A program made the translations under genes and the position numbers. From Streptomyces vietnamensis (GTDB lineage: Bacteria > Actinomycetota > Actinomycetes > Streptomycetales > Streptomycetaceae), in the NCBI RefSeq assembly GCF_000830005.1, contig NZ_CP010407.1, forward strand, positions 992,001 to 1,056,000: a stretch of 64,000 nt of DNA, read 5' to 3'. Below, one piece after another: positions 23,569 to 32,074 of the stretch; position 1 is the stretch's first letter, and each line of letters starts with the position of its first letter. The notes beneath the pieces were generated by a model, which ran no database searches, was not told the origin of the DNA, and saw only the letters and a program-made list of their open reading frames with translations.

Positions 23569-24907
23569 GGGTGATCCTTTCCTGAGGGGTGGGGGTGTAC
23601 GGTGCCGGTTCCCGGGACCACGCGACCGTGGTGGTGTCCTGCTCCGTCCGGTACAGCTCACGGCCCGCCACCGCATTGGCGATGACCGCGTTGCGCCACG
23701 CCATGAGGCTGAGGTTGGCGTCGGCCACCCCGTGAGTGCTGCCGGCCGCGCCCTGCACGAAGATCCGGCAGCCGGGCGGCCCGTCGAACTCGATCGCGTA
23801 GTCGGGCCGCACCCGGAAGGCCCCGGTGTCGTCGAGCGGTATGAGGTCCCGGAGGGGACCGAGGTAGGCCGGGATGCGGTTGCGGTAGCCGGTGGCCAGG
23901 ATGACGACGTCGGCGCGTTCCCGCCGGACGCTGTCGGTGTCCATGTCCCGGGTCACGACGCTGAGGGGGCCGTCGTCGGGCGCTCCGTCGACGGCGAGGA
24001 GCTCCTGTCCCGGGCTCAGACGGTACGCGCAGCTGCCGGGCCGCAGGGCGTCGAGGCGGTAGAGCTGAGCGTGGATCGCGTCGAGGAGTTCACCCGACAC
24101 GCCGTCGCTGGTCATCCGCTGCCTGCGGAGCAGCTCGGCGCGTCGCTCGGCGGAGAGACGGGTGAAGTGACGGACGTAGCCCGGGAAGTACCACTCGTTG
24201 CTGAAGGCGGAATCGTCCAAGGGCAGGAAGCCGTCCCTCCGGGTCGACCAGACCAGGGAGGAGGGAAGCATGTCCTTGTCGCCGAGCAGCCAGTGGACGA
24301 TCTCCGCACCGGACTGGCCTCCGCCGATGACGACCACTCGTCTGCCGAGCGTATCGGGCGGTCGACGCATGATCTCCGCGGAGTGCACGACACCCTCGCC
24401 GCGGGCCGTGACGCACCCCGGCACGTACGGAGCCCGACCGCTGCCCAGCACCAGGTTCCGGGTTCTCGCGAGGGGTCCGGTCACGCCCCGAACGACTAAC
24501 GCGTCTCCGTCCGGACGGACTTCGGTGATCTCGGATCCGAACGTCAGCTGAGGCATCAGACCGGCGGCCCAGCGGTAGTACTGCTCGAACTCCTCCCGCG
24601 GGGTCCCGCTGCGTGAGGCGATCAAGTGCCGGTAGAGACGGCCGTGTTCGGCGAGGAAGTTCAGAAAAGAGAATCGGGATGTCGGGTCGACGAGAGTGAC
24701 CAGATCCTTCAGGGGTGACACCTGAAGACCAGCCTCGGGAAGCATCGCCCCGTCGTGCCACGTGAAGCGGGACCGACGCTCGAAAAACCTTGTGGTGAGA
24801 CCAAGTTCGGGATCGAGAAGGGCTGACAGTCCCAGGTTGGCCGGCCCGATGCCGATACCGACCAGATCGCGATGCTCACAGTGATGATCCGTCAATTGTC
24901 CTTTCAC
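23561..24907 (-). CDS. Lysine/ornithine N-hydroxylase family flavin monooxygenase
   Basis: A 448-residue member of the SidA/IucD/PvdA family: FAD loop GIGIGPANLGL (residues 17-27), WHDGAMLPEAGLQVSPLKDLVTL with the substrate-pocket signature, NADPH loop VVVIGGGQSGAEI (about 198), ILATGYRN (about 340), and a C-terminal GVADANLSLMAWR. These enzymes hydroxylate the side-chain amine of Lys or Orn. The GTG start at 24907 follows AAGGGGG. It is the first gene of the operon. No NRPS, acetyltransferase or IucA/C-type synthetase accompanies it, so a hydroxamate siderophore is less likely than N-N bond chemistry. Confidence 0.88.
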   Translation of the reverse strand: MKGQLTDHHCEHRDLVGIGIGPANLGLSALLDPELGLTTRFFERRSRFTWHDGAMLPEAGLQVSPLKDLVTLVDPTSRFSFLNFLAEHGRLYRHLIASRSGTPREEFEQYYRWAAGLMPQLTFGSEITEVRPDGDALVVRGVTGPLARTRNLVLGSGRAPYVPGCVTARGEGVVHSAEIMRRPPDTLGRRVVVIGGGQSGAEIVHWLLGDKDMLPSSLVWSTRRDGFLPLDDSAFSNEWYFPGYVRHFTRLSAERRAELLRRQRMTSDGVSGELLDAIHAQLYRLDALRPGSCAYRLSPGQELLAVDGAPDDGPLSVVTRDMDTDSVRRERADVVILATGYRNRIPAYLGPLRDLIPLDDTGAFRVRPDYAIEFDGPPGCRIFVQGAAGSTHGVADANLSLMAWRNAVIANAVAGRELYRTEQDTTTVAWSREPAPYTPTPQERITHA

Positions 24908-25294
24908 CGAACCCCCTTCTCGCGGGTCCTTGCAGCGATTGTGCGCACGTCAGTCAACTCCCCCTGGACATACGGGTGTCCTTGTCACCACGGCGATTGC
25001 CGCGCTGCGGCGTGGAGGCACAGTCAACAGAGATCATCCAGCGCGCCGCCCCTGCCGGTTCGGAGCACCGCGCACGAATTCCTGACAGAAAGGCGCATTG
25101 ACCGATGCCGGAGAAGATTGCCGTCGGGTCACGTGGGCGCAGACCGCCCGAGACTCAACCGCCCGGCCGCCGGCCGCACCGACACCGCGCCCCGACACGG
25201 CACGGCACGGCACGGCGCTCAAGGATCTTGACTGAATTTTCAGTCCGGGCCAGGATGGGCGCGACGTCCTCCCGTCCCTCACCAAGGAAGTCCC
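24908..25294. promoter_or_regulatory. Divergent promoter region between the hydrazine cluster and the first deiminase
   Basis: A 387-base spacer between two divergent units. The plus-strand promoter is visible at 25228-25256. For the minus-strand operon no clear -35/-10 pair was found; a small inverted repeat GGACA-6-TGTCC lies at 24966-24981, in the right place for an operator but too short to be convincing. A run of CGGCA-like pentamers is seen near 25195. Confidence 0.5.
25228..25256 (+). promoter_or_regulatory. Promoter with embedded GACTGAA-TT-TTCAGTC operator (deiminase at 25295)
   Basis: TTGACT (25228-25233), a 17-base spacer and CAGGAT (25251-25256) form a good vegetative-type promoter. 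The palindrome GACTGAA-2-TTCAGTC (25230-25245) covers the -35 box and spacer, so a bound repressor would block RNA polymerase. The ATG of the deiminase is 49 bases downstream. The same arrangement recurs before three other copies of the gene family. Confidence 0.75.
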
Positions 25295-26455
25295 ATGACC
25301 ACCCCCCTCACGTCCCGACGCCGGCTTCTCCAGCTCGGTGCGACCGCCGTGCCCCTCGCCGCCCTCGGGTCCGCGATGCCCACGCCCGCCGTCGCCGCCA
25401 CTGCCGGATCGGGGGCCACTCTGCGGATCCCCGCGGAGACCGACCCTCACGTCCGTACCTTCATGGCCTGGCCCGCGCTCTCGTCGGTCTGGTCGACGCA
25501 GCTCAACGGCGTCCGCGACGACATCGCGCGGGTTGCCTACGCCATCTCCCGATTCGAGCCGGTCGTCGTCCTGGCGCGCCCCTCTCAGGCCGCCGATGCC
25601 CGGTACATCTGCGGCCCCGGTGCGTACCACGGCATCGAAGTCGTCGAGATAGCCAACGACGACCTCTGGATCCGCGACTTCGGCCCCACCTTCGTCGTCG
25701 CCCCCGGCGCCATCGCCGGTGTGGACACCAACTTCAACGGCTGGGGCAAGACCGGCACAAGCTACTACCAGCCCTACGCCAACGATGCCGTGGCGGCCAC
25801 GACGCTGCTGGGTCGGTACGGGGTCAACAGGATCCAGGCTCCGTTCGTCGGAGAGGGCGGTTCGCTGGAGACCGACGGTCAGGGCACTCTGCTCGCCACG
25901 GTCAGCTCCCTGGTGAACAGCAACCGGAACCCGGGCATGACCCAGAACCAGGTGGAGCAGTCGCTGAAGTGGGCCCTCGGCATCGACAAGGTGATCTGGG
26001 TCCCCGGCCTGGCCGGCCAGGACATCACGGACTGCCACATCGACTGCCTCGCCCGCTTCGTCGCACCCGGCAAGGTGATCCTCGACCAGCCCGGCCCCGG
26101 CACGAGCAGCAAGTGGGTCGCCGTCTACAACGAGACCAAGAAGGTCCTGCAGAGCGCGACCGACGCCCAGGGACGCCGACTGGACATCACGGAACTCCCC
26201 GGACCGGACCGGCGGTACATCCGAGGAAGGGGCACGGACTTCCTGTCCAGCTACACCAACTACTACACCGTGAACGGCGCGGTTCTCGTGCCCCAGTTCG
26301 GCGACAGCTACGCCGACGACGTGGCCTACGGCATCCTGCGGACCGCGTACCCCGGCCGGACCGTCGTCCAGGTCAAGATCGACAACATCGCCAGCGGCGG
26401 CGGTGGCATCCACTGCTCCACCCAGTCCCAGCCGGTCGTACCCGCGGCGGTCTGA
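25295..26455 (+). CDS. Tat-exported agmatine deiminase/peptidyl-arginine deiminase-like protein
   Basis: A 386-residue member of the porphyromonas-type PAD/agmatine deiminase family, which hydrolyses guanidino groups to ureido groups plus ammonia. Catalytic residues of the family are all present: DDLWIRDFGP (Asp122/123 and Asp128), EGGSLETDG (187-195), DCHID (His248, Asp250) and GGGGIHC with Cys374. The N-terminus SRRRLLQLG plus an Ala-rich stretch ending PAVAA is a Tat signal, so it acts outside the cell; ordinary agmatine deiminases are cytoplasmic, so the substrate may be extracellular agmatine or peptide arginine. AAGGAAG precedes the ATG. Confidence 0.9.
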   Translation: MTTPLTSRRRLLQLGATAVPLAALGSAMPTPAVAATAGSGATLRIPAETDPHVRTFMAWPALSSVWSTQLNGVRDDIARVAYAISRFEPVVVLARPSQAADARYICGPGAYHGIEVVEIANDDLWIRDFGPTFVVAPGAIAGVDTNFNGWGKTGTSYYQPYANDAVAATTLLGRYGVNRIQAPFVGEGGSLETDGQGTLLATVSSLVNSNRNPGMTQNQVEQSLKWALGIDKVIWVPGLAGQDITDCHIDCLARFVAPGKVILDQPGPGTSSKWVAVYNETKKVLQSATDAQGRRLDITELPGPDRRYIRGRGTDFLSSYTNYYTVNGAVLVPQFGDSYADDVAYGILRTAYPGRTVVQVKIDNIASGGGGIHCSTQSQPVVPAAV

Positions 26456-26790
26456 CCCCCGGACGCAAGACGACGTGGGTGGTGACCGGGACCCTCTGCT
26501 GTGACCACCCACTCACCCCGTACAGCGCCGCGAGTCGCCGGGGCGGACCAGTACGTGGTGGGAGGGACGGCAGCCCACTGCCCGATCGCGGGTGAGGAAC
26601 GCGCACCGGCCCGTACCGTCGAGACGGCCACCGGCAGCACACCCGGCAGGAAGCGCCGGCGGCCTCGACGGCAGCGCGGGTCGGGACGCGCGACCAGTCG
26701 TTCCCTCAGCGTCCCGGGCCAACCGGGTTTCGTTGTCCTGGACACCCGGTCGACCGTGCCCAGCGCGGTGTGTCATCCAAGGAGATCACC
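26456..26790. other. Intergenic region, no gene recognised
   Basis: No supported coding sequence, repeat or regulatory motif was found. The open frames here overlap each other on both strands and have arginine-rich, shadow-like translations. Confidence 0.4.
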
Positions 26791-27252
26791 ATGGCCAATG
26801 CGGACATGCCGGACGAGAAGTCCTGGTACGCGGCTCGCTGCGTGTTCCGGTGGGATGCCTGGGAGGGCACACCCTACGAGGAGCGCCTGACTCTGCGGCA
26901 CGCCGTCTCGAGGGACCAGGCCATCGCCGGGGCGGAAGGCGGGGCACGGACCTATGCCGGGGAAAACGAGGTGTTCGTACTGTGGCATGCCCGACATCTC
27001 GTTCTGGAGGAGGACGGCCGAACGATCCACCGGGATCCGGACGGTGAGATGCATCTGGATGAGGAGGAATGGAGAATCGTCGGCGTCTACGCCGACAGGG
27101 CGGCGGCCGAGGCGCGGAAAGAGGCTGTGATCCGGCTTCCGGGATTTCGGGACGAGCCCCACTGCTTCGACATCTCCCCCATGGTGATCGATCAGGACGA
27201 GTGGGTCGACGGGTACGTCACCGTGTACCCGGACGGACGACAGCAGGACTGA
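26791..27252 (+). CDS. DUF7336-like hypothetical protein
   Basis: A 153-residue acidic soluble protein. The second half (WRIVGVYADRAAAEARKEAV, LPGFRDEPHCFDISPMVID) repeats the pattern of the next gene: a strand with 'GVY/GLY S/AD', a charged helix, 'LPGFR', then 'F x I/V' and a DEW/GHW end. I associate this with DUF7336-type proteins of unknown function. AAGGAG lies six bases before the ATG at 26791, chosen over an upstream GTG. It is followed 38 bases later by its smaller relative, probably in one transcript. Confidence 0.65.
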   Translation: MANADMPDEKSWYAARCVFRWDAWEGTPYEERLTLRHAVSRDQAIAGAEGGARTYAGENEVFVLWHARHLVLEEDGRTIHRDPDGEMHLDEEEWRIVGVYADRAAAEARKEAVIRLPGFRDEPHCFDISPMVIDQDEWVDGYVTVYPDGRQQD

Positions 27253-27290
27253 ATCGACACGGGCCGAACCTGCACGGCAAAGGGCATGCG

Positions 27291-27584
27291 ATGAACCAGA
27301 CCTTGTATCTCCTGGTGCACAGACATCACTTTTCCCTCGACCCCGAAGACGGCGCCGCTGATTTCATGGAAGACGGTGAACCGCTCTTCTGGGACGACAG
27401 CGAGGACAACATCAAAGTCCTGGGGCTGTATTCCAGTAGGAAGCTGGCCGAGGAACGCATCGAGCGAGCACGGTCCCTTCCTGGCTTCAGGAGCACTCCA
27501 GAGGGGTTCTGCGTGCACGAGTACACCGTGGGAGAGGGCCACTGGCCCCATGGGTTTCGCGTCGACGAACGCGCGACCGGGTGA
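27291..27584 (+). CDS. DUF7336-like small hypothetical protein
   Basis: A 97-residue soluble protein: an N-terminal strand LYLLVHRHHF, an acidic stretch, then IKVLGLYSSRKLAEERIERA, LPGFRSTPEGFCVHEYTV and GHWPHGF. This is the same domain as the second half of the preceding gene and points to duplication. AAAGGG lies about seven bases upstream of the ATG. Function unknown. Confidence 0.65.
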   Translation: MNQTLYLLVHRHHFSLDPEDGAADFMEDGEPLFWDDSEDNIKVLGLYSSRKLAEERIERARSLPGFRSTPEGFCVHEYTVGEGHWPHGFRVDERATG

Positions 27585-28442
27585 CGAGGTCACCTGCACA
27601 TGACCAGCGTCTTCGGGGCCGCACATCGCGCGCAGATCTGCGGCTGGACCTCCTCGACGGACTCACCCGGTGCCCGGTACCGCGGCACGGTGTATGCGGC
27701 GGCGAATGTCCGCACTCGGCAGGTCCGGTCGATCGGCGCAGGCGGCGACGTGCCTGGCGGCACGACCGGCCCGTGACCCGGTCGGCGGAAGTCGGAGATC
27801 ATCACGTTCCGTGAGAATTTTTCTCAAGAGCCTCAAAGCAGGTGGGCACGACACGGTCCTCTCCACCGTGCGGCCTCCCGGGCGGGCGTCATGGCGACTA
27901 CCTCGACGGACGAGGAGTTCACGCTCGTCGCCGACGCGCATGGCGCGAACGCCTACCCCCGAGCTCATGGCGGCGGAAGGCTCGCGAGCTTGGACAACGT
28001 GCCGATCATCCTGCGGCACCACTGGTCGAGCATCTTCAACGAGGAACCCCGCTTCCGCGCGGGTGCAGCACTGTGGACGGCAGTTCGTTCCGGCTCGGCG
28101 GACCGGAAGCGGGGCTCGCCCACCGTTCCCCGCAGCTCGGCGGCATGCCACCTTCTCCGGCCCGGTCTCTCCCCCGAGCCGCCGGCGGTCGGCCACCGCC
28201 CCGCCGGGCCGACGCCGACCACCGCCCACGCACTCGGACACGACGAGCCCAGCGGCTCGATCGAGGCGACAGGCAGGCCCGACGCATCATCGTCCACCGG
28301 AACCTGCTCAAGTTGCCCGTCGACCGCGGCGATCAGACGAAGGTGCTCCTCACGGTGCTGCCCGGACGCGGCACCTGTCGGGCAGTGGGTTTCAACCGGT
28401 GAACCCCCGCTTCGGCGCGCAGGCGCACCGGCAGGAACCGCA
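27585..28442. other. Degenerate region without a supported gene
   Basis: About 860 bases with mutually overlapping open frames. Two plus-strand stretches look protein-like (around 27915-28070, with FTLVADAHGANAYPRAHGGG; and 28285-28400, with IIVHRNLLKLPVDRGDQ) but they have no clear start or family and lie in different frames. I read the segment as decayed coding DNA. Confidence 0.4.
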
Positions 28443-29024
28443 TCACGGGTTGCCCAGCCGTTCGGTCTCCGCGTCGATGGCCTCGCTCATCAGGGTCCGG
28501 GCGTGGGCGATCTGGAGCGTGCCGCTGAGCCAGCGCATGCTCAGGCCCTCCAGGAGGGCGGTGAGCCGCTCCGCGGCCGCGTCCAGAGCAGCTGCCGAGG
28601 CCATCGGCCGGACCTGCCCCAACAGGGCCGCCACCTCCTGGATCCAGACCTGGGTGGCGCGCGCCAGGTCCTCGCGCAGGAGGTCGTCGAAGACGGCGCT
28701 CGCCCTCAACTCGCCCCAGGCGGTGCTGTTCTCCCTGACCTCGGTCGAGTCCTGGAGTTCGAGGAGGAGCGTCTGGTCCAGTTCCTCACGCGGGCCGAGC
28801 GGTTCGGCGTCCGGGTCGCGGTGGGTCGTGTAGCGCTCGGCGCGGTCGCTGATGAACTCCAGCGTCTTGCTCAGGATCCCGGCGCGGTCCTTGAAGTGGT
28901 AGTAGATCAGCGCGGTGGACACGCCCGCCTCGGCGGCGAGCTCCTCCACGCGCAGGCCGCGGACCCCGCGCCGGGCGATCACCCGGGCAGCGGCTTCGAG
29001 GAGCTGAGTGCTGCGAGACGCCAT
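28443..29024 (-). CDS. TetR-family regulator, close relative of the one at 35692
   Basis: A 193-residue TetR repressor. The N-terminal helix-turn-helix VEELAAEAGVSTALIYYHF is almost identical to that of the second TetR at 35692, and the ligand domain is also similar throughout (ENSTAWGELRASAVF, LLEGLSMRWLSGTL). No GACTGAA palindrome is seen upstream of this copy, so it may not be autoregulated like its paralogue. Given the matching recognition helix it could bind the same operators before the deiminase genes. It is divergent from the retropepsin/7TM gene at 29176. Confidence 0.88.
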   Translation of the reverse strand: MASRSTQLLEAAARVIARRGVRGLRVEELAAEAGVSTALIYYHFKDRAGILSKTLEFISDRAERYTTHRDPDAEPLGPREELDQTLLLELQDSTEVRENSTAWGELRASAVFDDLLREDLARATQVWIQEVAALLGQVRPMASAAALDAAAERLTALLEGLSMRWLSGTLQIAHARTLMSEAIDAETERLGNP

Positions 29025-29175
29025 GACCCGAACCTTACCGGGCCCATGGGTCGGCGGGATCACGGCCCTGCCGAGGGGAAGGGCGGGATCGGTGGCGGTG
29101 CGTGGGTAACTTTCGTTGCCCTCTTCGGGCCGATCGGTACTACTGGCAGCCGGTCCCCTGTCCAAGGCTTTTCCC

Positions 29176-30366
29176 ATGCATGACCTGCAGAAGTACGAAG
29201 AGAGTGCGGACAGCGCGGACCGGGCGGCCGACGCCCGTCGCGCGGGACGCACGGGGGTACCCGTGTTCGTGAAGGTCCTGGCGGCCGTGGCCTGTCTGGG
29301 CTTCCTGCTGATGGGGGTGCTCGGTTCCCCCGACCGGCCCCTGAGCGGGTCGTCCGAGGTCATCGGGGAACGGGAGATGGTGCGCATCAGCGGGCCGGCG
29401 GGACGGAGTGTCGAGGTCCTCGCCCTGATCGACACCGGTGCGTCTGCGTCGTCGGTGGACACGTCGCTGGCGAAGGAGCTCGGTTTCGACCTCGACGCGG
29501 CGCCCAGGATCACCGTGGGTTCGGCGCTCGGCCGTGAGAGGCGCCCGGTGGTCGACAGCACCGTGCGGCTGGCCGGCCGGTCGTTCGTCGCCAAGCTCAG
29601 CGTCAACAACCGCTCCAAGCGCGAGACCCCCGTCCTGCTCGGCCGGCAGGAGGTGCAGGGTCTTCAGGTGGCGGTGGGCAAGAGGCTGCTCACGCAGCCC
29701 GATTCGACCGCCGCGCCGTCGGCCCTGCGCATCCTGTTCGCCAAGGCACCGGCGATCGACCCCGTGTCGATGATGGCGCTGCTGCCCTTGGCGGCCCTGC
29801 TGATCGTGGTGCTCCGGGTGGTCGTCGGGCTGAACACGCTGGGCACGTTCAGCCCGGTGCTGCTGGCCCTGGCGTACGCGCAGGCCGGCCTTCCCCTCGG
29901 CGTACCGCTGACGCTCGTGATGTTCGCGCTCGGGTTCGCCCTGCAGCCCCTGCTGCGCCGACTGCACCTCCCGCGGGTCGCCCGGCTCGGCGTACTGATC
30001 GGGGTGGTCACGTCGGGCCTGATCGGCGCCCAGCTCGCCCTGGGCAGTTTCGGACTCTCCGACTCGTGGGGGATGTCGCTGCCGGTCGTCGTCACGGCGA
30101 TCGTCACCGAGCGCCTGTGGGAGGCATGGGATCTCGACGGCGTCAGGGCCGCCGCCACGGGGGCCGCCCTGACCATGGGCACGGCCGTCCTGGTGGCGCT
30201 GCTCCTCCTGACACCGTACGTGCGCGAGGTCGCCGAGGCGGTGCCCCTCCAACTCGCGCTCGTGTGCGCGGTCTGGACGTCGATCGTGGGAACGTACCGC
30301 GGGCTGCGGCTGAGCGAGCTCTTCCGATTCGCGCCGGCGGCGAAGGCACAGGGGGCGAAGGCGTGA
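29176..30366 (+). CDS. Retropepsin-like domain fused to a 7TM membrane domain
   Basis: A 396-residue protein. One membrane segment (about 31-50) leads to a periplasmic domain with ALIDTGASASSVD (Asp86-Thr-Gly-Ala), the active-site motif of retropepsin-like aspartic proteases related to the RimB/'ATP-dependent zinc protease' family. From about residue 190 come about seven hydrophobic segments matching the 7TM domain that accompanies inactive transglutaminases in proteobacteria (7TM_transglut). It overlaps the following ATP-grasp gene by four bases (GTGA), the usual partner. In the literature this set is predicted to link a peptide-ligase with envelope protease activity. Confidence 0.75.
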   Translation: MHDLQKYEESADSADRAADARRAGRTGVPVFVKVLAAVACLGFLLMGVLGSPDRPLSGSSEVIGEREMVRISGPAGRSVEVLALIDTGASASSVDTSLAKELGFDLDAAPRITVGSALGRERRPVVDSTVRLAGRSFVAKLSVNNRSKRETPVLLGRQEVQGLQVAVGKRLLTQPDSTAAPSALRILFAKAPAIDPVSMMALLPLAALLIVVLRVVVGLNTLGTFSPVLLALAYAQAGLPLGVPLTLVMFALGFALQPLLRRLHLPRVARLGVLIGVVTSGLIGAQLALGSFGLSDSWGMSLPVVVTAIVTERLWEAWDLDGVRAAATGAALTMGTAVLVALLLLTPYVREVAEAVPLQLALVCAVWTSIVGTYRGLRLSELFRFAPAAKAQGAKA

Positions 30367-31226
30367 TACGGCTTCGCGGCTGGGACCCGGTCATGGGCAT
30401 GAACCTGCGCAACGCCCGGATCTCCCGGCACAACTCCTCGGCCGCCATCCGGCTCGTCAACGACAAGTACGCCACCAAGGAGGCGCTCGCCGAGGTCGGC
30501 GCCCCCACCTCCCCCACCCTGGCCCTGCTGCGCTCGCGCCGGGAGATCGCCTCCCTGGACTGGGACGGTCTGCCCGACTGCTGGGCGCTCAAGCCGAACC
30601 AGAGCCTGGGGGGCAACGGCATCCTGCTGGCCTTCGGCCGGAGTCACCGGAACTGGACGTCCTCCTCCGGCAAACGGATCACCAGGGACGTGGTCGCCGA
30701 CCAGCTGCGCCGCATCCTGGACGGCGACTTCTCCCCGCGCCCCACCGACTGGGCCATGTTCGAACCCCTGATCCGGGCCCACCCCGGCCTGGCCCGGCTG
30801 TCCCACCAGGGGCTGCCGGACATCCGGGTGATCTGCGACCGGGACAGGCCCCGGCTGGCGATGCTACGGCTGCCCACCCGGTTCAGCGGCGGGCGGGCCA
30901 ACCTGCACCAGAAGGCCATCGGCGCCGCCGTCGATCTGGCCACCGGCCGGATCACCCACGCCCTCGTCGGGAAGGAGCCGACCGAGACCCACCCGGACAC
31001 CGGCGCGCGGCTGATCGGCTCGATCGTTCCGCACTGGGCGGAGGTACTCGACGCGGCGAGCCGGTGCGCGGCGGCGACCGGCCTGCACTACCTGGGCGCG
31101 GACATCGTGGTCGACGCCGACCGGGGGCCGCTGATCCTGGAGGTCAACGCACGACCGGGGCTCCAGATCCAGAACGTCACCGGTCAGGGCCTGATGACCG
31201 CCACCACCCACCCGGGGAGTCCCTGA
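30363..31226 (+). CDS. Alpha-L-glutamate-ligase-like ATP-grasp protein
   Basis: A 287-residue ATP-grasp protein of the family annotated as alpha-L-glutamate ligase-like or sugar-transfer-associated ATP-grasp. Visible blocks: MNLRNARISRHNSSAAIRLV at the start, WALKPNQSLGGNGI for nucleotide binding, LPDIRVICDRDRPRLAMLRL, and a metal-binding end GADIVVDADRGPLILEVNAR. It should ligate a carboxylate to an amine using ATP; the substrate is unknown. The GTG start overlaps the 7TM gene (GTGA), and its TGA overlaps the next ATG by one base. Confidence 0.8.
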   Translation: MIRLRGWDPVMGMNLRNARISRHNSSAAIRLVNDKYATKEALAEVGAPTSPTLALLRSRREIASLDWDGLPDCWALKPNQSLGGNGILLAFGRSHRNWTSSSGKRITRDVVADQLRRILDGDFSPRPTDWAMFEPLIRAHPGLARLSHQGLPDIRVICDRDRPRLAMLRLPTRFSGGRANLHQKAIGAAVDLATGRITHALVGKEPTETHPDTGARLIGSIVPHWAEVLDAASRCAAATGLHYLGADIVVDADRGPLILEVNARPGLQIQNVTGQGLMTATTHPGSP

Positions 31227-31420
31227 TGCGCTGGACCGCACTCGTATCCAAGTTCGTCGTCGCCGGGACGGCCGGAGCCTTCCTCGCGGTCAGTGCCGCG
31301 GGCGTACAGCCGCCACGGCAGGCTTCCGACGCGGACCCCGGCAGAGAGGTGCCGGCGGACGGGCGCCCCACCGCTCCCCTTCCGAGTCCTTCACCGACAG
31401 CCGGTCACCGCTCGCCCTGA
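31226..31420 (+). CDS. Small exported protein, third gene of the retropepsin/7TM unit
   Basis: A 64-residue protein with one N-terminal hydrophobic segment (FVVAGTAGAFLAVSAAGV) typical of a signal peptide or anchor and a short Pro/Ser-rich tail. The ATG shares one base with the TGA of the ATP-grasp gene, so it is coupled to it. Its end overlaps the convergent response-regulator gene by 16 bases. No family recognised; it might be a substrate or accessory of the ligase. Confidence 0.55.
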   Translation: MRWTALVSKFVVAGTAGAFLAVSAAGVQPPRQASDADPGREVPADGRPTAPLPSPSPTAGHRSP

Positions 31421-32064
31421 AGGAGTCGGGCGTCGTGGGCCAGAATGGCCGCCTGGACTCGGTTGGAGCAGCGCAGCTTCGTCAGCATGCGGCTCACGTA
31501 GCCCTTGACCGTCCCCTCCCCCAGATGCAGCTCCCTGCCGATCTCCGCGTTGGAGGCGCCGGTGCTCACCATCGCGAGCACCTCGCGCTCTCGGCTGGTG
31601 AGTTCGGCGATTCGGTCCAGGCGCGGATCGGCCGGTTCCTCGTCGCTGTCGAGGTAGCGGTCGATGAGGTGCCGGGTGATCTGGGGGGACACGACCGGCG
31701 CGCCGGAGGCGACCCTGCGGACAGCCTGGATGAGTTCCTGCGGGGTGCTGTCCTTGAGGAGGAATCCCGTCACCCCCGCCTTCAGAGCGCGCTCCACGTA
31801 GGCGTGTTCGCCGAAGGTCGTGAGCATGACCACACGGACCGAAGGGGTCTGCTCGGCGATCCGTTCCGCCGCCAGGAGTCCGTCGATGCCCTCCATCTGG
31901 ATGTCGAGCATCGCGACGTCCACCTCGTGCCGGGCGGCGAGCAGCAATGCCTCGTGCCCGTCCGACGCCTCGGCCACCACCTCGATGTCGTCGGCGTGCT
32001 TGAGCACCAGTCTGATGCCGGCGCGAACCAGTTCCTGGTCGTCGGCGAGGAGAACACGGATCAC
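31405..32064 (-). CDS. NarL/LuxR-type response regulator
   Basis: A 219-residue two-component response regulator. Receiver residues Asp8/Asp9, phospho-acceptor Asp54 (AMLDIQME) and the Lys of FLLKDS are present. The C-terminal NarL helix-turn-helix is LTSREREVLAMVSTG ... GEGTVKGYVSRMLTKLRC. The GTG start at 32064 lies ten bases after the stop of the histidine kinase, so they form one operon and one signalling pair. Targets are unknown; the sequence shows no obvious binding site. Confidence 0.93.
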   Translation of the reverse strand: MIRVLLADDQELVRAGIRLVLKHADDIEVVAEASDGHEALLLAARHEVDVAMLDIQMEGIDGLLAAERIAEQTPSVRVVMLTTFGEHAYVERALKAGVTGFLLKDSTPQELIQAVRRVASGAPVVSPQITRHLIDRYLDSDEEPADPRLDRIAELTSREREVLAMVSTGASNAEIGRELHLGEGTVKGYVSRMLTKLRCSNRVQAAILAHDARLLQGER

Positions 32065-32074
32065 GGCGGAAGCC

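Noticed and set aside
23561..24907. Hydroxamate siderophore cluster
   Set aside because: The monooxygenase family fits, but no acyltransferase, NRPS or IucA/C-type synthetase or siderophore uptake gene accompanies it, while cupin, MetRS paralogue and amino-acid oxidase point to N-N chemistry.
24966..24981. GGACA-6-TGTCC inverted repeat in the promoter region of the hydrazine cluster
   Set aside because: Five-base arms are too short to support an operator call.
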